In this document: in pieces, positions 9,501 to 11,095 of the stretch
Layout of the letters: every line of letters starts with the position of its first letter
How positions within the stretch are numbered: the first letter of the stretch is position 1
Origin: Goniomonas avonlea
Lineage: Eukaryota > Cryptophyceae > Goniomonadida > Goniomonadaceae
DNA length: 11,095 bases
Assembly (NCBI GenBank): GCA_003573635.1
Contig: QUTJ01031362.1
Span: 1 to 11,095, forward strand
Reading direction: 5' to 3'
The notes under the pieces: generated by a model
Databases searched by the model: none
Seen by the model: the letters and a program-made list of their open reading frames with translations, nothing else
Told to the model about the DNA's origin: nothing
Program-made: the position numbers and the translations under genes

Positions 9501-10659
9501 AGGTGGTTGAGCGAGTGCTGTTGGTCATTGCGAGGGGAGCAATCGGAGGTGCGATGTGCGATGTGTAATGTGCGATGTGTGATGCGTGATGTGACGTGTG
9601 TGACGTGGCATTGGACTTGGTGGCCGCACATCACACAGACCGTCGCACCTCTGCAGGCAGCAGGTCCAGAAACCCAAGCCGCCCGTCACCACCCTCCGCA
9701 GCCACCGCCGGTCTCGCAGGAATCTCCACGTAGAACGAGTCCGCGGGCGAAATGCCAAAGTGGCGTCCTGTGGAGTGCACCACGCGCTGCAGCAGCAGGA
9801 GCTGGAACAGGATCGCGTCCAACCGCGGGAACTCTGCGCTGTCAGGGTCCAAGGCGACGTCGAGGTGGTAGGCGACTGGGCCCGCCGACACAGCGGCCAC
9901 CGCAGCCAGCGTGTCGGTGGAGGTCGTGGCCGTGAGGGGCAGGTGCGTGACAGAGAGCCCCGACTCCAGGGCAAGCTGGCCAATCCGGTACGTTTTGCCC
10001 ACGCCGACCCGTGTGGAGCGCACGGCAAGGACAGACGGAGCCGAGGCTGCGGGGCCGCCAGTGAAGGCCGCGGCGACCAGGGCGCGGAGGGAGTCCTCGG
10101 ATGGGGGCGTGGGCACCTGGCACGGCGTGAGGCACACCTCGAGTTACGGAGATGGCGACGACTGCTGTAACAGGCAAGAGTGGCAGTGTTCTGGAGGGCG
10201 GGGGCAAGATAGGGAAAGAAAGGGAGAGAGGGGGACAGGGCAGACGGACAGCACACGCTGTGTTGCCCCCGGTCTCTGGAAGGGTGTGTGAGAGAGAAGT
10301 GTCCACGACCACCTTGAGCAGGGAGGGAGGGAGGGAGATCAGGCGCAGGGGGGCGCAACAAACACACACACACATACCAGCAGATTTCTGGCCAAAAAAC
10401 ACACACACACACAACACACAACACAGCACATAGCAGGCCCGGATCTGTGCCTTGGTGTCACACCACGGATCTGTGCCTTGGTGTCTAGAGTGGAAAAGGA
10501 AGGATTGAAGGTGGCGGCAGGTCAAGTTGGCTTCACACTGTCACGTAGTGGTTCACGTACCTGCGTCAGGCCTGGGAGCGACTCAAGGAGCAGGCCACCG
10601 CCACCGCCCACAGCGGACACAACCACCGCCAAGGGGGGTCGGAGCTGAGTCCGTCCGAC
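388..10659 (-). CDS. RNF213 (mysterin)-like giant AAA+ ATPase/E3 ligase, central part, 18 exons, partial at both ends
   Basis: The join, in gene order, is 10659-10561, 10116-9649, 9425-9285, 8807-8505, 8229-8095, 7775-7551, 6839-6554, 6244-6048, 5774-5595, 5140-5054, 4727-4606, 4076-3803, 3365-3156, 2802-2717, 2137-2051, 1754-1505, 1278-1057 and 546-388. It gives about 1,177 codons with every exon phase compatible and no internal stop. Seen directly: Walker A GETGVGKT with FFDE and AACNPYR (AAA3), then GKPGSSKS, FQCS, YLDEVGLAE and SNWNLDPAKMNR (AAA4), in the order typical of RNF213. Family knowledge: RNF213 is a cytosolic protein of about 5,000 residues with six AAA modules in one chain, of which AAA3 and AAA4 hydrolyse ATP. 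A C-terminal RING/RZ-finger region ligates ubiquitin; roles in animals include lipid-droplet and antimicrobial functions. The start and the E3 region lie outside the window, so ligase activity is not shown here. The role in this organism is unknown. Assignment of the AAA core is secure; individual boundaries vary in confidence. Confidence 0.9.
492..531. repeat. Direct repeat A (within exon 18), copy at 746-785
   Basis: About 40 bp starting gggctggcgcaagttgaac and ending gtggccagcgcacc recurs at 746-785 with only a few changes. The left copy lies in tentative exon 18, the right copy in the intron upstream, so part of the exon has been duplicated. Confidence 0.85.
565..742. repeat. Minisatellite/microsatellite of GACACGGA and CAGACACA units
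   Basis: About 180 bp of degenerate 8-10 bp units (gacacggaga, cagacacaga, caggcaga) on the plus strand within intron 17. It gives long spurious open frames on both strands because it has few stop codons. Confidence 0.85.
746..785. repeat. Direct repeat A, intronic copy
   Basis: Diverged copy of the exon 18 segment at 492-531, same orientation, 254 bp away. It lies between the minisatellite and the inverted junction block. Confidence 0.85.
824..897 (+). repeat. Inverted composite copy of the exon 18 acceptor and exon 17 donor junctions
   Basis: Read on the plus strand, about 824-862 matches the minus-strand exon 18 acceptor and first exon bases (tctgatctcagtgccgcag then ACTG). Directly after it, 865-897 matches the end of exon 17 (ccctgacac ... 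gaacacaagaga). So both junctions of intron 17 are present again inside it, inverted and in swapped order. The donor GT of the copy is changed to AT. Confidence 0.75.
930..1050. repeat. Degenerate tandem repeat (3 copies) in intron 17
   Basis: Units begin gattaggactcgagtaa at 930, gattagaactcgagtag at 978 and gattaggatgcgagtaa at 1017, each followed by a ctcagtgac(t/a)gtc-like stretch. Spacing is 48 and 39 bp. The last unit abuts the exon 17 donor. Confidence 0.75.
1057..1278 (-). CDS. Exon 17: post-AAA4 GLRD region
   Basis: 74 codons, phase 0 to 0, residues 1051-1124. The acceptor is gccgtctgcag|GCCGGC. GEFLGLRDLYSFVKLATRL (about 1059-1077) matches the family 'eFFGLRDyYsLIKmv', and LRSFGGLRPDDAV matches 'lrNFgG'. 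The donor AACACAAGAGA|GTGCAC is inferred from phase and from an inverted copy of exactly this junction at 866-897, and is only moderately secure. Confidence 0.85.
1346..1529. repeat. 32-bp tandem array spanning the exon 16 donor
   Basis: Three 32-bp units start at 1434, 1466 and 1498, with core agcgtaccttaatggaaca. Two further diverged units lie at about 1346-1410. Each unit carries the end of exon 16 and, in three of them, an intact AAG|GTACGC donor on the minus strand (1504, 1472, 1402). The first donor in gene order is at 1504 and is the one consistent with phase. Confidence 0.9.
1505..1754 (-). CDS. Exon 16: AAA4 sensor region
   Basis: Completes the split Ser (967), then 83 codons, residues 968-1050, phase 2 to 0. 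The acceptor cctttgtccag|CCCCCA has a gctaac branch site about 17 bases upstream; the donor is CATTAAG|GTACGC. MPLKVLHKLLEKPTVAFVG and LSNWNLDPAKMNRAIYLLRP (990-1001 core) are diagnostic of RNF213 AAA4; the Asn of SNW is the sensor. The last ten codons and the donor belong to a 32-bp tandem array that runs on into the intron. Confidence 0.94.
1789..1810. repeat. Poly(G)/GA tract in intron 15
   Basis: A run of about a dozen G followed by (GA)n on the plus strand, giving a C/T-rich tract on the gene strand about 35 bp upstream of the exon 16 acceptor. Confidence 0.8.
2051..2137 (-). CDS. Exon 15: AAA4 Walker B
   Basis: Completes the split Arg (938), then 28 codons and two bases, residues 939-966, phase 2 to 2. 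The acceptor is cgggtttgcag|GTTTGC, the donor GAGCACAG|GTCCGT. RREGVICVVYLDEVGLAEH holds the Walker B (YLDE, about 957-960) and the invariant family tail VGLAE. Joined to exon 16 the text reads LAEHSPHMPLK, almost the textbook 'LAEDSPkMPLK', which confirms both junctions. Confidence 0.92.
2250..2308. repeat. Interstitial telomere-like tract, CCCTAAA units, in intron 14
   Basis: About eight 7-8 bp units: CCCTAAA, CCCTAAA, CCCCTAAA, CCCTAAAA, CCCTCAA, CCATAAA, CCCTGAA, CCCTAAA. This is the C-rich strand of TTTAGGG, the plant/algal-type telomere repeat. It sits between coding exons of one gene, so it is interstitial. A minimal second occurrence (gggtttaggg) lies at about 7868-7877. Confidence 0.9.
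2452..2655. repeat. 63-bp minisatellite in intron 14
   Basis: Just over three copies of a 63-bp unit with agagttacgcgccgtgggca at 2463, 2526 and 2589, built partly from 9-bp caaggcagg sub-units. Since 63 is a multiple of three, several frames stay open through it and yield repetitive spurious peptides. Confidence 0.92.
2717..2802 (-). CDS. Exon 14: AAA4 FQCS motif
   Basis: 28 codons plus two bases, residues 910-937, phase 0 to 2. The acceptor is gcagctgtcag|ATATTG, the donor GAAGATAG|GTGACG. VFPFQCSKHTTSDAIED matches the RNF213 block 'VxFQCSpHSTpxgI' between the AAA4 P-loop and Walker B. The split codon AG+G gives Arg at the junction with exon 15. A diverged copy of the acceptor sits about 105 bp upstream in the intron. 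Confidence 0.88.
2803..3155 (-). other. Intron 13 with duplicated acceptor region
   Basis: 353 bp between the AAA4 P-loop exon and the FQCS exon. Bases 2905-2939 (catctgatggctgcctcagtg, then GCA/CAC) repeat the true acceptor region 2801-2830 (atctgacagctgcttcagtg). The copy keeps an AG at 2908-2909. Nothing else recognisable was seen; plus-strand open frames here are shadows. Confidence 0.7.
3156..3365 (-). CDS. Exon 13: AAA4 Walker A
   Basis: 70 codons, phase 0 to 0, residues 840-909. The acceptor is gtcccgcgtag|GTCCTC, the donor CCGCAG|GTGCGC. EQDWFLSSLTIPPGIAPNEA and LRENCFLMIVCIMNKIPL lead into MVVGKPGSSKSLA (885-892). This is the unusual AAA4 P-loop GKPGSSKS typical of RNF213, with Ser in place of the Gly before Lys. 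The match is very strong. The short open frame has no ATG near its start, so simple ORF calling could miss it. Confidence 0.94.
3583..3800. repeat. ~35-bp degenerate tandem repeat with a donor copy, intron 12
   Basis: About six units of gctcaaat(a)tacccactct followed by cactcgccc-like sequence. Bases 3695-3715 (cccacctgcaaaatggcgtt) repeat the exon 12 end and donor at 3798-3817 (cccacctgcaaaaaggcgtt), 103 bp downstream in gene direction. Intron 12 is 3366-3802, and the rest of it shows nothing recognisable. Confidence 0.85.
3803..4076 (-). CDS. Exon 12: linker between AAA3 and AAA4
   Basis: A split Arg codon (748) plus 91 codons, residues 749-839, phase 2 to 0. The acceptor is cctcgcgcag|GTGCAT, the donor TTGCAG|GTGGGC. 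CMVLALAHCYYYRLHEH (about 749-765) follows the family 'LaigvCYyxrL' helix. A Pro/Ala-rich low-complexity insert (about 770-805) follows, then REEMWRVAQPHVVEW, matching the helix before AAA4. Diverged copies of its acceptor (near 4428) and of its donor (near 3700) lie in the adjoining introns. Confidence 0.88.
4039..4088. repeat. Exon 12 acceptor region, original copy
   Basis: Contains aagaaccatgcacctgcgc, shared exactly with the intronic copy at 4402-4441, and a (TAG)n/(CAG)n stretch shared loosely. Confidence 0.8.
4110..4397. repeat. Homopyrimidine/homopurine minisatellite, intron 11
   Basis: Roughly five diverged units of 50-70 bp, starting cagcgctcctccctcactct, cagcgctcctccctcctccc or caacgctcctctcactctcc and continuing in CTCCTT-rich sequence. 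The plus strand is almost pure pyrimidine and the transcript strand purine. Mirror-like tracts of this length can form triplex (H-DNA). Confidence 0.92.
4402..4441. repeat. Intronic copy of the exon 12 acceptor junction
   Basis: The minus strand reads tctggcgcag|GTGCATGGTTCTT, identical to the true exon 12 junction over 19 bp but 352 bp upstream. It is separated from the original by the purine-rich minisatellite. Confidence 0.85.
4544..4633. repeat. 45-bp tandem duplication carrying the exon 11 donor
   Basis: The units 4544-4588 and 4589-4633 share cgtatcgtatcactcaccg and gtgagcaggc. Each has the minus-strand donor CG|GTGAGTGATACG. The right unit holds the true donor (4605); the left unit is a copy inside intron 11. 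Confidence 0.92.
4606..4727 (-). CDS. Exon 11: VSLRDV region
   Basis: 40 codons plus two bases, residues 708-747, phase 0 to 2. The acceptor ctggtgcag|GTCAGC follows a cttttcctttcctcag tract; the AG at the end of that tract would give phase 1, which does not fit exon 10. The donor is ACTCG|GTGAGT. VVSLRDVARTAKLFAWF (about 711-727) is the family signature 'VSLRDVeRxxkvFxWF'. The donor and the last exon bases are repeated in tandem 45 bp downstream inside the intron. An in-frame TGA directly after the first donor makes the copy unusable without truncation. Confidence 0.88.
4829..4860 (-). repeat. Dispersed ~35-bp repeat, copy 3 (diverged)
   Basis: The minus strand reads TTGGCCGCTCAGAGTTCC then GTTCGAGTCC. 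It is related to the copies at 163 and 6402 and includes a match to the tRNA box B consensus (GWTCRANNC). Lies in intron 10. Confidence 0.5.
4946..5033. repeat. GA-rich tract, intron 10
   Basis: A plus-strand purine tract of GAGAGG and GGGAGA units, pyrimidine-rich on the transcript strand, starting about 20 bp after the exon 10 donor. The rest of intron 10 (4728-5053) holds only the dispersed repeat. Confidence 0.85.
5054..5140 (-). CDS. Exon 10: short AAA3 exon
   Basis: 29 codons, phase 0 to 0, residues 679-707. The acceptor is gcatcactccag|CCAGCC, with a second AG four bases on. The donor GGCGAG|GTGCTC is a weak match to U1. The peptide LLPLFAELVVAAHKLLRRAHDGE corresponds in position and pattern to the family helix 'xiTevLxasQxFmRxxeDE'. 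Phase agrees with both neighbours. Confidence 0.75.
5222..5592. repeat. (CA/CG)n alternating purine-pyrimidine tract, intron 9
   Basis: About 370 bp of cacacg, cacgcgcac and then tgcgtgtatgcg units on the plus strand. Nearly all are alternating pyrimidine-purine, including the palindrome atgcgcgcat. Such sequence is prone to Z-DNA. It fills most of intron 9 (5141-5594) and accounts for the His/Thr/Ala- and Arg/Val/Cys-rich spurious open frames. Confidence 0.93.
5595..5774 (-). CDS. Exon 9: AAA3 small-domain region
   Basis: 60 codons, phase 0 to 0, residues 619-678. The acceptor ctcggtggtcag|AACGAG has a gctaac branch site 16 bases upstream. LERLVYRVHPLPPTLFEL and VWDFGTLDADE are near-perfect RNF213 signatures (LVYRVHpLPpSL...VWDFG). 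The donor is less certain: GCTG|GTCACA at 5594 keeps the phase, while GATGAG|GTGCTG within the exon would also be in phase but shorten it by 20 codons. The first option gives a length closer to the family. A copy of this acceptor, branch site included, lies 77 bp upstream in the intron. Confidence 0.85.
5764..5917. repeat. 77-bp tandem duplication carrying the exon 9 acceptor and branch site
   Basis: Bases 5764-5800 (start tccccctcgttctgaccacc, then gagttagctccaccaaac) recur at 5841-5878. Further shared text (cacgcaatctacttc) follows each. The minus strand of both units has gctaac, then ggtggtcag|AACGAG. The right unit is a diverged copy within intron 8. Confidence 0.9.
5918..6047. repeat. 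Degenerate CGCCCCCGCC repeat, intron 8
   Basis: Three loose units of (a)tacgcccccgcc and cggtaatcaacccccgcc separated by about 40 bp, continuing the duplicated block at 5764-5917. No exon here. Confidence 0.6.
6048..6244 (-). CDS. Exon 8: AAA3 Walker B and sensor
   Basis: A split Gly codon (residue 553) plus 65 codons, residues 554-618, phase 1 to 0. The acceptor gaaatgcaaacag|GCGAAG has a gctaac branch site about 14 bases upstream; the donor is AGTGAG|GTGGGT. WVFFDEINTS is a full Walker B with catalytic Asp-Glu (about 560-561). FKELLIDRTLRGEPLP matches the family 'IKEvLcDxxvxGxPL'. ILAACNPYR (about 591-599) carries the sensor-1 Asn. The site therefore looks competent for ATP hydrolysis. Confidence 0.93.
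6276..6402. repeat. GA-rich tract, intron 7
   Basis: About 125 bp of gagaga, ggcaga and gggaga units on the plus strand (CT-rich on the transcript). It lies 32 bp upstream of the exon 8 acceptor and may act as an extended pyrimidine tract. Intron 7 is 6245-6553. Confidence 0.88.
6402..6435 (-). repeat. Dispersed ~35-bp repeat, copy 2
   Basis: The minus strand reads GTGGCTGCTCAGCGGTTC, then CTGAACGGCTTGAATCC, matching the copy at 163-198 at most positions. It sits directly beside the GA tract in intron 7. Confidence 0.6.
6554..6839 (-). CDS. Exon 7: AAA3 Walker A
   Basis: 95 codons plus one base, residues 458-552, phase 0 to 1. The acceptor cctctcatag|GTCGGC lies 14 bases after a ctctaac branch site. 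The donor is CACGCTG|GTGCGA. It shows the AAA3 lead-in LTQENVFKMIAIIFRVRAG, strand PVLIMGETGVGKT (492-499 is a complete GxxxxGKT Walker A) and the RNF213-specific LDVHGGTTEEDI (about 517-527). All residues for nucleotide binding are intact. This is among the strongest family matches in the window. The donor choice is fixed by the phase of the next exon. Confidence 0.93.
6860..7196. mobile_element. Foldback / MITE-like element with ~90-bp terminal inverted repeats, intron 6
   Basis: The left arm 6860-6946 (starting ggcgacagcttgaactggtg) pairs with the right arm 7104-7196, whose reverse complement starts ggcgacagcttaaactggtt. Agreement is high except for a short insertion in the right arm. A third partial copy of the terminus (7079-7107) lies in the same orientation as the left arm. 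The centre (6947-7078) holds a 40-bp tandem repeat of gctgttgacaaagg and no coding sequence. No clear target-site duplication was seen. The left end is about 20 bp from the exon 7 acceptor. Confidence 0.85.
7206..7348. repeat. 28-bp minisatellite, intron 6
   Basis: Five units of gcaggtaagtgagtgagagt followed by gtgggaga, at 7221, 7249, 7277, 7305 and 7334. Read on the plus strand, four of them contain CAG|GTAAGT, the ideal donor sequence, but on the strand opposite to the gene. Confidence 0.9.
7349..7530. repeat. GA/GAGT-rich tract, intron 6
   Basis: Plus-strand purine-rich sequence including a (gagt)n run at about 7425-7451, adjoining the exon 6 donor side of intron 6 (6840-7550). Confidence 0.85.
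7551..7775 (-). CDS. Exon 6: N-terminal flank of AAA3
   Basis: 75 codons, phase 0 to 0, residues 383-457. The acceptor is atgtttgctaccag|ATTGTG, the donor GCCCAG|GTCGGT. The end of the exon, LTKEQGEALIKDLFGVAQ, fits the 'LpxeekixxLCxvLGi' helix that sits just before the AAA3 core in RNF213. An in-frame TGA a few codons upstream of the acceptor, and a repeat-only continuation downstream of the donor, fix the limits. Confidence 0.8.
7811..7862. repeat. Intronic copy of the exon 5 donor junction
   Basis: The block ccctctggtcgccat ... cacagacacacctcggctccag recurs as ccctctggtcaccat ... gcgcagactcacctcgggctccag at 8044-8106, where it spans the end of exon 5. The copy reads CCGAG|GTGTGT on the minus strand and lies 243 bp from the true donor, near the exon 6 acceptor. 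Intron 5 (7776-8094) otherwise holds C-runs and a short gggtttaggg. Confidence 0.8.
8095..8229 (-). CDS. Exon 5: linker before AAA3
   Basis: 45 codons, phase 0 to 0, residues 338-382. The acceptor cctcattccaag|GCTTTC lies about 20 bases after a gctaac branch-like site. The donor CCCGAG|GTGAGT is near consensus. The peptide (AFWVFYHSRQ ... RWLVRPMVLPTLEPE) has only weak resemblance to the RRWE...HPY segment expected here in RNF213, so identity rests mainly on splice sites and phase. A diverged copy of this donor junction lies inside the next intron near 7852. Confidence 0.7.
8243..8366. repeat. 66-bp tandem duplication with branch site, intron 4
   Basis: The units begin gcgagtgttagcccagaaaa at 8243 and gcgagtgttaacacacacag at 8309, and both end in cacagtgagcca or tacagtgagcca. 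The left unit carries the gctaac branch site used before exon 5; the right one reads gttaac. Confidence 0.8.
8398..8470. repeat. ATGCAT palindrome cluster between direct repeats, intron 4
   Basis: Five ATGCAT-type units (aatgcatctc, atgcatatgcatc, tatgcatcatc, tatgcata) lie between two copies of ccgcacacgaa, at 8398 and 8459. Confidence 0.8.
8505..8807 (-). CDS. Exon 4: helical region between AAA2 and AAA3
   Basis: 101 codons, phase 0 to 0, residues 237-337. The acceptor is cttcccgcacag|GCGCAC, the donor ACGCAG|GTGCGC. The block from LTNSFIGFLYQQLQLIEG through LKAMLVRSMVVTAQDFSTRS (about 276-330) follows the family pattern of 'ELrxFxxFLnxQLxdcE ... FVvxFMixMArDFaTpSl' that precedes AAA3 in RNF213. 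DCRRVLMAH (about 248-256) fits the short helix just before it. This is a well-supported exon without catalytic residues; its role is presumably structural. Confidence 0.85.
8808..9284. other. Intron 3, repeat-rich
   Basis: 477 bp with no exon seen. It contains TGCTG-rich sequence (about 8965-9032), a cagaca/ggcaga stretch (about 9030-9080) and loose gggagaggc repeats (about 9168-9267). Confidence 0.65.
9285..9425 (-). CDS. Exon 3: AAA2 C-terminal linker
   Basis: 47 codons, phase 0 to 0, residues 190-236. The acceptor is cgctgtcgcag|GTTGTC, the donor TTCTTG|GTGCGT. The segment YEVQFVCAYLQALDNG (about 209-224) resembles the conserved 'VCxYLxxxD' helix that follows AAA2 in RNF213 homologues. 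It is bounded by frames that close outside the splice sites. Good support from phase, splice consensus and local similarity. Confidence 0.8.
9551..9608. repeat. GTGATG/GTGCGATG repeat, intron 2
   Basis: Short units gatgtgcgatgtgtaatgtg, then gatgtgtgatgcgtgatgtg, within intron 2 (9426-9648). Confidence 0.8.
9649..10116 (-). CDS. Exon 2: AAA2-like module with degenerate P-loop
   Basis: 156 codons, phase 0 to 0, residues 34-189. The acceptor is gccgtgccag|GTGCCC with a taac branch-like site upstream; the donor is GCAGAG|GTGCGA. VRSTRVGVGKT (about 65-75) reads as a Walker A loop that keeps GKT but lacks the usual first Gly. VAYHLDVALD and LFQLLLLQRVV match the strand/helix pattern following the AAA2 P-loop in RNF213, and FLDLLPAE closes the exon. 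In the family AAA2 binds nucleotide but is not thought to be a main hydrolysing site, which fits the altered loop. This is the largest exon and the 5'-most strong family match. Confidence 0.85.
10117..10560. other. Intron 1 with CA repeats and a 26-bp tandem duplication
   Basis: 444 bp without a recognisable exon. It holds GA-rich sequence (about 10206-10240), (CA)n runs (about 10361-10427) and two tandem copies of ggatctgtgccttggtgtc at 10441 and 10467. Confidence 0.7.
10561..10659 (-). CDS. Exon 1 of the window (partial gene), region before AAA2
   Basis: 33 codons, phase 0 at both ends, residues 1-33 of the reconstructed fragment. The acceptor follows a pyrimidine-rich stretch ending cctgtctgtcttcag. 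The donor is ACGCAG|GTACGT, close to U1 consensus. The peptide has a Gly run and LLLESLPGLTQ, and continues in phase into the AAA2 exon. It has no motif of its own, so the call rests on splice signals, phase and position. The same frame stays open upstream to about 10941, but that stretch has repeat-like sequence and does not look coding, so I end the exon at the acceptor. Confidence 0.6.
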
Positions 10660-11095
10660 CTGAAGACAGACAGGCTCTGAGAAAATCGCTGCCGTGATGG
10701 ACACAGCAGCAACGGGAGCAGGAATAGGCTTCAAGGAGAAAGGAGCGGTGCGGTGGTGGACGCTATCGGAGAGCAGATTTGACAGGGAGGACGTGCAATG
10801 GCTTACAGCACATTTGGCAGGAGGGCGGAGAGCGTTGACGAGAGGACTTGGCTGTGACTGGCGGAAAGCGAACTCGACAGTCAAGTCAAGTACTTGACAT
10901 TGCACTGTCGGCGAGCAGAGAGGACATGCGTCGTCGGGCACATTGGTAGACGTGCGGCGATGGAGGGCATACTAGACAGTGGGGTGCGGTGTCGTAGATC
11001 GTACTTCAGAGGGAACACGCAGTGTCATAGAGCACATTTGACAGAGAGGTCATGCACCGGTCCGGGGGGGGTGGGCATGTCTGTGAGTGGGGGAG
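10660..11095. other. Right-end non-coding stretch (intron) with degenerate repeats
   Basis: No exon was recognised. Loose repeats of agca(c/g)atttgacag followed by gga(g/c)g(a/t)c(a/g)tgca occur near 10772, 10809 and 11033. A 12-bp perfect palindrome tcaagtacttga lies at 10886-10897. The upstream exons of the gene must lie beyond the window. Confidence 0.6.

Noticed and set aside
388-10659. Pseudogene
   Set aside because: No frameshift or stop is needed to join the exons, and all AAA3 and AAA4 nucleotide-site residues are present.
10660-10941. Upstream extension of exon 1 in the same open frame
   Set aside because: There is a good pyrimidine-tract acceptor at 10660. The extension has repeat-like sequence and no family similarity.

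Overview
The window looks like nuclear DNA of a GC-rich, intron-rich microbial eukaryote, probably an alga or other protist. The evidence is one long gene in many short exons with GT-AG introns. Several introns carry a CTAAC-like branch site close upstream of the acceptor. The window is very rich in microsatellites and minisatellites. An intronic tract of CCCTAAA units matches plant/algal-type telomere sequence (TTTAGGG), but I cannot assign a lineage from this alone. No bacterial, viral or organellar gene was recognised.

One gene on the minus strand fills the window. Its 5' end lies beyond base 11095 and its 3' end beyond base 1. I could place 18 exons by hand, joining in phase into about 1,177 codons without a stop. 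The product is recognisably the central AAA+ core of an RNF213 (mysterin)-type protein, the giant dynein-like ATPase and ubiquitin ligase family. In gene order (high to low coordinates) the layout is: a short leading exon (10561-10659); an AAA2-like module (9649-10116); linker exons (9425 down to 7551); AAA3 with Walker A GETGVGKT (6554-6839) and Walker B FFDE (6048-6244); AAA3 small domain and linker (5774 down to 3803); AAA4 with P-loop GKPGSSKS (3156-3365), FQCS motif (2717-2802), Walker B YLDE (2051-2137) and sensor SNWNLDPAKMNR (1505-1754); then the GLRD region (1057-1278) and a weaker last exon (388-546). The C-terminal E3 part would lie off the left edge.

The introns (223-711 bp) are full of structured DNA: a foldback/MITE-like inverted repeat, 63-bp and 28-bp minisatellites, long GA/CT strand-asymmetric tracts, a (CA/CG)n Z-DNA-prone tract, ATGCAT clusters and the telomere-like tract.

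The most unusual observation is that at least seven of the 17 introns carry one or more extra, diverged copies of their own exon-intron junction. These include donors, acceptors and branch sites, sometimes in tandem arrays and once as an inverted composite block. This suggests recurrent local duplication of splice junctions as a route of intron growth in this genome. Exon boundaries rest on reading frame, splice consensus and family similarity recalled from knowledge; no alignment or search was run.
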